Positions 12,801-21,594 of a stretch of DNA of 64,000 nucleotides are shown in pieces. Under the pieces are notes generated by a model. The model had not been told where the DNA came from, made no database searches, and saw only the letters and a list, made by a program, of their open reading frames with translations. Source of the stretch: Rhododendron vialii (taxonomy: Eukaryota; Streptophyta; Magnoliopsida; Ericales; Ericaceae); the NCBI RefSeq assembly GCF_030253575.1, contig NC_080565.1:3630001-3694000 (forward strand), given 5' to 3'. The position numbers and the translations under genes were made by a program. How positions within the stretch are numbered: the first letter of the stretch is position 1; the number at the start of each line of letters is the position of its first letter.

Positions 12801-13745
12801 CATAACTTTAGGCTGCTTGTAAACTACCCGCGCAAGAGTTGTCTTGCCTAGCCCAGGCATTCCAACAATGGCAATGACGCATAAAACACCTTCTACTTTC
12901 GATCCAATTAGTAACATATCCACCACTACTGAAACATCACCATCCCTCCCCACAATTGTTGTATCACCTATGGAAGGTCCAGTGTTCCTGAATTCCATAA
13001 GTTCAACAGTACTAGGACTTATGAGTTGCTCAGCCGATTTAAGACCAACATCATTTGCTGCTTTACGAATTCTGTCTAGCACTTTATTGATGTTATTGAC
13101 CTTATTAGCCATCTTGAAACGAATTGACAATGGATTAATGGAGGGGGAGAAAATATTGCACACCTTGTTCTTCATCCGGTTTTGTACCTCAATCTTTCTT
13201 CGAAAAGCTTCATAGGCCAATTCATCCAGCACATTCTCAGCATCGCAGATTGCATCCTTGAGTCTCTTTAGCCATGGCATCATAGCATGTGATGTTATTT
13301 CACGGTTCTCAGCATCATGTAACAAACCCTGAATGATTTCCAACCTATCGCGGAGTTTTTCGAGGCCTTCCTTGAAACCCCATGCCAGGTTAATCTGATT
13401 GGTTGCTAGGGGAAGCAACCCATTCAAGATTGCATTGGCTGCAGGGATGAGCAAAGCCTCAGCCATGTTTTTCTTATGAAAACAGAAAATTGGGCTTTGA
13501 AGAAAAGAAAAAAAAAAAGCTTATTGAGCAATATGATAATACAAGGTTAAAGAGGAGGTTTTGTGATTTCCACTGATCGAGGATAAGAATTACTAGATGG
13601 TAGAGGACTTTTCATGTTCGAGGTCTTCTCTGGTCATTTAGATAAAAAACAAAAACAGAAGTCTTGGTCATAGCCCAGCTATTTACTTTTCTTTTCTTTT
13701 TTTTTGAGAAAGCACAACAATAATCCTGCATTCCTAAATAAAATA

Positions 13746-14172
13746 CTTCCTGCATTCCTAAATAAATATTCGGTGCACAAACTTAAGCTATTACAAATAT
13801 GCATTTTTTCTGTTAAAAAATTTATGCTTTGTTTGGATTTCTTTTTGGAAAAAAAAATTCTCAACTCAAAAAATACTCATTATCCTAATTCCAATCATTA
13901 CTCATCCTATCACCAATCATTATTCACACTTTTCTCTCTATCTCTCTTCAATCATTACCTCTGCTTTCAATCATTTCTCTTTCCACTCTTAACCCTACAA
14001 AATTTGTCAAAAATTTCTCTAAAACTCATCCAAACTAATTTTTTTCACAACTTAAAAGAACTAATTGATAACTATTGATTTGTGGAAAACAAAATTGATT
14101 TTTTTACAAAAAAAATCATCGCTTTAAAGACTTAGATTTGTGTGCCGAACATTTATTTAGAGACGGATGGAG
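13746..14172. mobile_element. Stowaway-like MITE (Tc1/mariner)
   Basis: The ends form inverted repeats of about 44 bp: CTTCCTGCATTCCTAAATAA on the left and, on the complementary strand, CTCCATCCGTCTCTAAATAA on the right. Each is flanked by TA (13744-13745, 14173-14174). The CTCCNTCCGTNCCTAAATAA terminus and TA target are classic for Stowaway. It is non-coding. It lies about 280 bp upstream of the NBS-LRR start codon, so it could affect that promoter. Confidence 0.85.
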
Positions 14173-14276
14173 TAATACTTACGCACACCCAACCAACGAA
14201 AAGCCCCAAAAAGATACGTATTTTTGGCCCCATTTGGTGCCTCCATTGTTTTTCCCAAACCCTTCCCATTCACTAA

Positions 14277-14720
14277 GGGTATGTTTGGTTTGATAAAATG
14301 GAATTGACAATGTAATGGAATTGAAGTTGGAATGGAATTGAAGTAATAGAGATTGGAATATCCTTTCCATTCCCAAGTTTGAATGTGCTTAGAAATAGCC
14401 AATCTCATCCGCAATAAAATGGTGTGACAATAATATTTTTTGGTGTGGCAATAGTAATTTTTGAAGTGACAATAGTAATTTTTGGTGTGACAATAGTGAA
14501 TCTTGAAGTGACATTAATAATTTTGGTGTAGCAAAGAAATAGAATGGCAATTCCATAGGGTTTTTTTAGTGGAATGACAATTTTTTTTACTAAGGTGAAT
14601 AGTGATTCCATTTGGAATGATCACTCAATTATTTAATGGTGAACCAAACATGGAAATAAGTATTCTATGGAATGATCATTTTATTTCAACGTTGATTCAA
14701 TCGAACCAAATATATCTTAA
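14277..14720. mobile_element. Candidate MITE of uncertain class
   Basis: The left end (AAGGGTATGTTTGGTTTGAT) is partly matched, in inverted orientation, by the right end around 14688-14720 (AAGATATATTTGGTTCGATT on the complementary strand). The body contains many 'tggaatga' or 'ggaattga' words and a short minisatellite. No clear target-site duplication was found, so class and borders are tentative. Confidence 0.5.
14418..14540. repeat. Minisatellite, about 23-bp unit
   Basis: Five to six degenerate copies of a unit like 'tggtgtgacaatagtaattt' lie head to tail, alternating between 'ggtgtg' and 'gaagtg' variants. It sits inside the candidate MITE. Confidence 0.75.
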
Positions 14721-15015
14721 ATTCTTTTAATCGCCCCGTGTCTATTAAAGCTTTGATTCTCATGAAGATTCAAATTGTACTTCTTTTTCTTATTTAAAGA
14801 TATTGACCTTCTTAGTTTCCAACGATGGAATTTAGAAAAAAAAAGACATCTCTATTGACATGATGACTACACAATTTTCAAATATGGCAGGCCAATTCTC
14901 ATTTCCTAAAATTAAGCTTTCAATGCTTCCTAAACCATCCTCATGATCATGTGGGGAAAGGTCGCCTTTCATTTGAACGAAGGCTCAATGTTCACGATGG
15001 TCGCTTTCATGACAC

Positions 15016-15899
15016 CAGGGGTGTTATTCGGTTCGGTTCGGGGTGGATTTGCCGCACCCCGACCGGGTTCGGGGTATATATTTCGGAAACCGATCCCGAC
15101 CGGTATTAATTTCGGTTCGGTTCGGTTCGGGGTGAGTTCGGTTCGGTCGGGGATTTCGGGGCGTTTGGTCTGCCCGAAATGGGCCTTAGTTGGGCCATTT
15201 GGGCCGTTCTTAAAAATTAACAATAGACTACGGGCTATGTTTGGACCATTTTTTCACCCATATTTGGGCCATTTTCACATGTTTCTCTCACCCATATTTG
15301 GGCAATTTTCAACCTTAAGTCAATCACCCATGTTTGGGTCATTTTTTCACATTTGGGCCATCGTAATTTGTACCTTCTTTTTTTTTTTCAAACACCAATT
15401 GAAAAAAAAAAAAAACATACAACAAGTATGCTCAAACAATTACAACTTTTACAAGTACTCTTCCACCATCTTCTTCTTTTTTCAATCGAATGGAAATATT
15501 TTCTACACTAGTGTATATAACTTGGAGGAGTTAAAGTAATTTAGAACAGAGAGAGTAATCGATTGGAAAATTTTGCAAAAACGTAAATAAATCAAGCAAT
15601 GAAATTCCAAAAAAAAAAAAGTAAGAGCCAAAAGTTAACCATTCAAAACAATAAGAGCCAGAAGATTAAAACAATTTATATAAATATATATAATATATTT
15701 ATATATTATATAAATATATAATATTCGCGCTCGGTTCGGTCGGTATAGATTTCCAGAAAACCGAGACCGAACCGACCTAGGTTCGGTTCGGTTCGGTCCA
15801 CCCCGAACCGAAAAAAAACTCCCTTGGACCGACCGAAGACCGAACCGATCGGTCGGTTTTTTCGGTCTTTTCGGTCCGGTCGGGTTCGTAACAGCCCTA
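15016..15899. mobile_element. hAT-type MITE with TTCGG-rich ends
   Basis: The element is 884 bp and is flanked by a perfect 8-bp repeat, CATGACAC, at 15008-15015 and 15900-15907. The termini are CAGGGGTGTTA and, on the complementary strand, TAGGGCTGTTA, typical hAT starts. Both ends carry long runs of GGTTCGG or its complement, forming large GC-rich subterminal inverted repeats. The centre is AT-rich. The empty site is visible at 728-735, where CATGACAC occurs once with the same flanks. No transposase is encoded. Confidence 0.93.
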
Positions 15900-16299
15900 C
15901 ATGACACAACTCTCGATTGACGATACTTGGGGTTTCCTTTGAGTCCTTCTAATAAATCAGTTCTTTCGGATATCGGTGACTTGATTGATTCGTTCAATTT
16001 TGTTCATGCACATTCAGGGATAAAAAATGATCAGGCTAGCCCTTCTCGATGTTAAAATGAGCTGCTTTTTCATAGGACCTTGAAACAATATTTTAAACAA
16101 ATTAAACGGTTTCGATTATTAATGTGACACCCCAGAATGAATCCCACACAATCTGGTGTACATTTGGTGTACACCAAATGGCATACCCATTGTCTCTTCT
16201 TCGGACCTCGCATGTAAAGTAAAACGGTACATATATCATATATCGTTTATCGTTGATATGAAAATACACATGATCCAAATTCTTGCTAAACACAAATCA

Positions 16300-17037
16300 T
16301 GTTGGAGTTTTTCAAAATAAAATTGAATTTTAGTTTGGAATTTTTGGAAAGATACTGAGTGGAATTTTTGTGAAAGATTGCTACACCTATTCACATGAGT
16401 TGTGGCTTTATGTAAATGGTTGTAATACCCATTAAATTGGGGTGTGTTTGTTTGGGAAAGATGTGATTGTTAGAAAGGGATGTGAATCATGGGGTACCTC
16501 CAAGAGGCATGACCCTTCCTAATTATTTGTTTAAAAGGTGCCTACTAATAGGCATGTTCTTTCCATTAATTGTCTTCAATAGACATGACCATTTCTTATG
16601 GTTGTTTACTAGAAACACAACCTTTCATACAAGGGTGCTTATAAGTCTATAAATAGGCTATTTGTGAAGTCATTCGATGGATCGAAAAAATTTCATGCTG
16701 AATTGTTCTCTTTCTCTCCATACATTCTCTTCCTAGAAATGGCAAATTGATATTCTGTTATATTTCAAAATAGAGTATCAGTTCTTGGTTCTTTTGAATT
16801 TGCTTAGCGGATATTCTGTCTGTCTTCGTTTGTGCAAACGCAAACAGAAAGAACCTAGAGTTCGGATTTGATTTATCTTGAAGGCGGATTTGCTGTAACC
16901 CGGTGCACATCTTTTGGTGGGGGCAAATACTGTCTTTAGGAGAGCGTCCTCCTAAAGTGACTCGAATGCTTCTACCGTTCCAAGTTTGAAGAGACGACGC
17001 CATCACTTTCATCATATTAAAGACCGATTTTCCAACA
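16300..17037 (+). mobile_element. Solo LTR (family A, copy 1)
   Basis: 738 bp, beginning TGTTGGAG and ending TCCAACA, with a 5-bp target-site duplication AATCA at 16295-16299 and 17038-17042. A TATA-like box TATAAATAGG lies at 16648-16657. The empty site is visible in the paralogous copy near 1431-1437. No internal retrotransposon sequence adjoins it, so it is a solo LTR left by LTR-LTR recombination. A second copy lies inverted at 52984-53650. Confidence 0.93.
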
Positions 17038-17259
17038 AATCATGCATCCGCTGTACGCCTGTACAGTGACATGACAAATTTGCCATGTGCAACGTATATA
17101 TGCCTTCAATATATTATCTGGAAGGCGAGGAATGATTCAACAATTTGGTCATGACCTTGAAGCTGTTGACAAGATGATAAGTGGATGAAGTGAAATCATG
17201 TGGTGTTTTGTGGAGGAAGGTTCCCAATCCAAGACCCCTGCAAATTGTCGAAGGCATAA

Positions 17260-17400
17260 GTAATAAAGTTGCCTCTCTCTCTAACGGCTTAAGCTTTAAG
17301 ATGAGTTGATGGTTAACAATCTAATACAGTATCAGAGCAGGCAATAGATCTTGTGTTCGAACCTTACCGCCTACTTAATATAAAATATTTACACGTAAAG
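17260..17400 (+). mobile_element. LTR/primer-binding-site remnant
   Basis: GTATCAGAGC at 17329-17338 resembles the initiator tRNA-Met primer-binding site, and GTTCGAACC follows at 17355-17363. This arrangement is common at the 5' end of plant LTR-element interiors and in tRNA-derived elements. No LTR pair is visible, so it is called a fragment. Confidence 0.4.
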
Positions 17401-17407
17401 GGACGTG

Positions 17408-17550
17408 GTTGGAGGTTAGAGACTCTGGCATCTATGGCGTCGAATTTCTCCTACAACCGTAAACAAAGCAAGAGGAGGCCGTATACGACAAAATCCTAAA
17501 AACACATAAATCCATATGTTTAATCTCTGATTATATCCTAAGATGAGAGA
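17408..17550 (-). pseudogene. Fragment related to the small gene at 36.9-37.3 kb
   Basis: The sequence 'tggcgtcgaatttctcctac' and following 'aaacaaagcaagaggaggcc' ... 'aaaacacataa' ... 'atctctgattatatc' parallels exon 2 and its upstream intron at 36960-37110. It is diverged and has no usable frame of its own. It is a captured or duplicated gene fragment next to LTR debris. Confidence 0.65.
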
Positions 17551-17706
17551 GTCCTTTTCCTAATGCGTTACTGTTTGAATAGAACATCAATTTCACATCC
17601 TTCGATCAATATCTTGACAAAAACTTCTGGAGCGCGGCAAGCCCCATAGATGTTGTTGATTCTGATATTAAGCTAATAAGATTTCACTATGATGTCCGAA
17701 ATAATT

Positions 17707-18986
17707 TGTTTTTTTAGAATAAATTGATATAATAAATAAAATCGTGATCTTGACATTGTGATTTAATTGTACTTAACATGATTTTCTTCCATAGTTAATT
17801 AGTATGATTTCATTCTATAATTAGGCTCCCACTCCTATATAAATATAGGGCTCATTGTAAGGTTTCATATATCGAATTCAATAAAACATTTCTTCTCTTA
17901 TATTTTACATGGTATCAGAGCTAGGTCTTGGGTGGCTTCACCTCTCGTGGAAAAGTCTCTGTCATCTCTGTCGCCCAAGTCAATCACTCAGCTCTTGGTC
18001 TATCACCTCCATGTGCATCCGGGCTGCACGTGAGGGAGAGTGTTAGATTTGTCCCACATCACTTATCGAAGCCACCCAAGCTTGGTTAATAAAATCTAGA
18101 GACTACTCCACTTATGGCCAATTGTTTTAGGTTGGAACCCTCCAAGAAATTTAACATGCATGGTATCAGAATTACGTCTTGGGGGGCCTTAACTCTCGTG
18201 GAAAAGTCTCTGTCATCTCTGTCGCCCGAGTCAATCGCTCAACTCCTGGTCTGTCACCTTCACGTGCATCTGGGCTGCACGTGAGGAGGAGTGTTAGACT
18301 TGTCTTACATTGCTCATCTAAGCCATCCAAGCTTGGTTAATAAAATCTAGAGGCTACTCCATCTCTTGCCAATTAGTTTTAGGTTGGAACTCACCAAAAA
18401 ATCTAACATGATATCAGAGCTATAAGATTTAGGGGGCCCTGTGGAATTTTCGCTCCTGGCAGGCAGTCTAAGCCTTGTTGTTGTCTGCTGGGCACTCATA
18501 GTTTACGTCACCACAAGCGCACCTCTTCATCATGAGCGCGCGCTCGTGGCTTTCTGATTCATGGATTCTTCATTTCTTTTCTTTCAAACTCAAGTTGATA
18601 GACCTACTTGAGTTTGGCTTGGCTTGGTGTGGTTACTCCTAGTTCTCACTTATAGCTGTCCTTTTGGCTCTCCTGGTTCTCTTGGCTTGGCTTGCAGGAT
18701 GTTCCTGGTTTCTTTTTGGCTTCTGTACTCTTAATTTCTACTTTTTCAAACTCAAGTTGGTAGATCTACTTGAATTTTAGGGGGGAATGTTAGATATAAA
18801 TAGATATAATAAATAAAATCTTGATCTTGAAATTGTGATTTAATTGTAATTAGCATGATTTTCTTCCATAGTTAATTAGTATGATTTCATTCTATAATAA
18901 GGCTCCCTCTCCCATATAAATACAGGGCTCATTGTAAGGTTTCATATATCGAATTCAATGAAACATTTCTTCTCTCATATTTTACA
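17707..18986 (+). mobile_element. Short-LTR (TRIM-like) element with nested tandem units
   Basis: Outer LTRs of about 200 bp lie at 17707-17909 and 18788-18986. The left LTR is followed directly by the primer-binding site TGGTATCAGAGC (17910), and a polypurine tract (AGGGGGGAA) directly precedes the right LTR. Inside, a second, shorter LTR-like sequence of about 120-125 bp occurs twice (18041-18166 and 18290-18409). Each copy is followed by a TGNTATCAGA primer-site variant. There is no coding capacity, so it is non-autonomous (TRIM/SMART-like). No matching target duplication was found. Confidence 0.75.
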
Positions 18987-19035
18987 TGTTTGAAAACCAT
19001 GCACTTTTAATTTTCATGTATTGCAGTTGTTGAAA

Positions 19036-19133
19036 AGAATAAATTCCACACGGAGGATCCGTGTTGAAGCAAGTTTCCCCCTACCCAAATTAAAACCTGT
19101 TTCTTCACGGACCCTCCGTGTAGAATTTATTCT
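19036..19133. repeat. 98-bp hairpin (28-bp arms), possible tiny MITE
   Basis: The arms 19036-19063 and 19106-19133 are inverted copies with few mismatches (core CACGGAGG...TCCGTG), separated by a 42-bp loop. GTTGAA lies at 19029-19034 and again at 19135-19140, a possible target duplication. It stops 30 bp before the target duplication of the Mutator-like element. Confidence 0.7.
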
Positions 19134-19172
19134 CGTTGAAGAAACTTTCATGGCAATGCATCCGAATATCTC

Positions 19173-19235
19173 GAGTCCGGCTATGGTGCTCCCAAAAAAA
19201 ACAGCTGGTTTTGGGAGCATGATACTCCCATGAAA
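19173..19235 (+). repeat. Left terminal inverted repeat with internal hairpin
   Basis: Starts GAGTCCGGC, then TATGGTGCTCCCAA. An almost complementary TTTTGGGAGCAT follows about 14 bp later, so the end can fold on itself. The next segment, ATACTCCCATGAA, is shared with the right end. Confidence 0.8.
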
Positions 19236-21594
19236 TCTGAACCGTAGGATGTGATTCTTTTAATCCTGGCCATTCATCAAATCTCCTGAATGCAATTCAT
19301 CTCTCTCCTCTCTTTCTCTCACTACCTCCTGTTCCGGTTGCATCACATCCGTGTAAAAGAAAAAAAAAATTGCATCACAGGTAAAAATTTTGAGCCCTAA
19401 AATTTACTGTCGCTGCTCTCTCCTCTCGTCAATCATCGTCTACCTCTCCGACGCCTCCATAGCCGGACGCCTCTATCTCTCTCCCCTCTGCACAGTCAAC
19501 GAAAACCCTCACCGCTCTTCCACCTCTATACCTCCATAGCCCCTGAACAAACAACGACGAACCCTCCCTCGTCCTCAACAGTCGGTCACATCGAAAAGCC
19601 TCTCCATTGTGCGAGGTATTTCTCTCTCTCACTCTCTTAAACACACAGCCACCACTACAATACACAAACACCCCTGCACATAGGGTTTTGTGGGTTCTCT
19701 GGAACAGAAAACCAAAAGACAGCTAAGAATTTGGGAGTATGGAACAGAAAACCACACCCCACACCTTTGCCTCCTCCTTCTTTTGACAAATTTTTTTTTT
19801 TTTGTTGCTAAGCTTTGACGTGGGTTTGTTGGCTTGTTTTGTTTTATCGTGGGTTTGTGGGTCTCCTATGAATTGATTTGTATTATTTTAGTTGAAAAAC
19901 TAGATCTGTACATGATTGGCTCAAGTTTCGACACGTTTCATTATAATCTGTAATTGAAAATTCCAATTGTTTAGTTTGTTTGACCTGGGGTTGTGGATTT
20001 TGCTTTCTTTAATTATTGTACCTCAGGAGTGTTTTTTGGTTTGCTATGTAGATAGTGATTGGTTTGCTCTGTAGATAGTGATTGAATAATGTAAAGAGAA
20101 CAATGTGGGGATAATGGCAGACATGCGGGTCCCCCAAGTTTGATCACATGTTTTGGTATTTTAATTTGGCCGACAGGAGTGTTTTTCTTTCTGCAATGTC
20201 CAAATTCTAATGTGCACCAATCACTATCATCATCATAAGAATATATGATTGTGGGTCATCTTGATTGTGCATCTTATCATAGTTAATTAGTCAATGCACA
20301 AGTTTGAGAATCGATGGCCCCATATGTTGGGTGTTGTGCAGAAGGTTCGGGATCTTGATAATGTAGATCAAAGTTAACCTGTAGCATGTCATTAAAATTT
20401 TGAAAATGTTCTGGAGGATTTTTGTTGGATTCCAGTTGATTGAGTGTTTGAGATTTGAAAAGCTACAAGGCTGCCAACAAACGGGGCTTAGATTTGCTGT
20501 TGCTCTATATAGTAAGTGGTAACCATTAATGACAACAGATGCCAAGCCTTCTGTTGGTTTAATAGTAATGTTCAAATGGTCTATCTCTTTGGCAAAGCCA
20601 ACTGGTACCAGCTGAAAGTATTTAACTCCAAAAAGATTCTGCTTGTTTGAAAGTAAATTAATAGCAAAGGAGTGTTTTGATCATGCAAATATCGTTGGGT
20701 GACTGAAAAGATGATAGTGCCGAGCACATCCTTGTTAATGCAATATGATGTCTCAGGCACCAACTAAAAGTGAAATCTGAATGGTAGGGGGAAAACAGAT
20801 GAGATGCTTATTATACTTCCCATCCAACTTGCATATATTTGTTCTGTTAATCAATAGATCATTTTTCTCGTTCGTCACTCATTTGTAAGTTACAAAATCT
20901 CTTGGCTTAGACGTTTTGAAGACCATTGGAAGTTCCCTTTTGGTTACCTTTATTGTTAATGGTCTAAACACATATATTGAAGAGAAGCTTCACATAGCCT
21001 GAGATTTGTCACATGCTTGCTTAGCTTAGGAGTTATTAGCACCTAGTAATTTCTGGATTTCCTTATTAGGAAAAAAAAAATATCCGGATTTCCTGTTGTA
21101 GGCCATCATATTTGTCTTTTGTTTTCAATTAGCTCTAAAATGTTCACAGTAATAAAAAAAAGTCCAAGTCTCCAATTTTGTAGTCTTAGCCCTAGTAGTA
21201 GAAATACCAAAAGCTAAAGACACATATATGAAGCTTTCACTACAATTCAACATGAGCACCAAGATGGACACGTGACATGACACCAACAATTCGATTCGTA
21301 AATTTCACGAAAAGTGAAGGACAAGACACGTTGGGCTAAACTTTTCATAAAAAGGTTTCATTATTCATGTGTCTATACACTAAATAAAACATCATCTATC
21401 ATGCCAAAAAAAAATGCTTCCCTAAGTTAAAGAAGACTGTAAATTTGCCATTATAGTTTCGTTAATTGCCCCTCCACTGTGATGGGGACCATGGGGTAAT
21501 ATTGAAAGCATTGTACATATGTACTCAATCTTGTTTCTCACGAACTAACTATCAAATTTTTTTTTAACAGGTCCATTTGTTTTAAGAGTTGAAA
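19236..21594 (+). promoter_or_regulatory. Left non-coding arm of the element, presumed promoter and 5' UTR
   Basis: About 2.4 kb with no convincing coding exon. The block 19300-19640 is CT-rich, like a plant 5' leader. A consensus acceptor (TTTTTAACAG) at 21561-21570 lies 24 bp before the start codon of the protease gene, suggesting a spliced 5' leader. Promoter position is inferred, not seen. Confidence 0.4.

Larger units (their letters stand above)
8066..13466 (-). pseudogene. CC-NB-ARC-LRR (RGA-type) resistance gene with one in-frame stop
   Basis: Intracellular immune receptor of the CNL class. Exons: 13466-10742, 8865-8284 and 8091-8066. All junctions are GT-AG and in phase, giving 1,110 codons before the final TGA. 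Residues of the first exon: Rx-type coiled coil 1-150 with an EDVID-like segment near 75-83, P-loop GMPGLGKTT at 202-210, kinase-2 LLVLDDVW near 284-291, RNBS-B 314-322, GLPL CKGVPLA 378-384, MHD at 509-511, then leucine-rich repeats. Exon 2 carries the last repeats and ends in the family-typical HIPCIEI motif. Oddity: codon 676 is TAA (11439-11441) where relatives have CAA; the frame is open on both sides, so this is a nonsense change, not a frameshift. The predicted product is therefore 675 residues: CC, NB-ARC and only the first repeats. A sequencing error or a functional truncated form cannot be excluded. The exon 1-exon 2 intron is about 1.9 kb. Confidence 0.9.
14810..17245. repeat. Segmental duplication, copy 2 (filled)
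   Basis: Homologous to 471-1620 in the same orientation but longer, because a hAT MITE (15016-15899) and a solo LTR (16300-17037) have inserted. Both insertions are absent from copy 1, so they postdate the duplication or occurred on this copy only. Confidence 0.85.

Noticed and set aside
12460..13215. Plus-strand frames opposite the NLR
   Set aside because: Antisense shadows of the NB-ARC coding exon.
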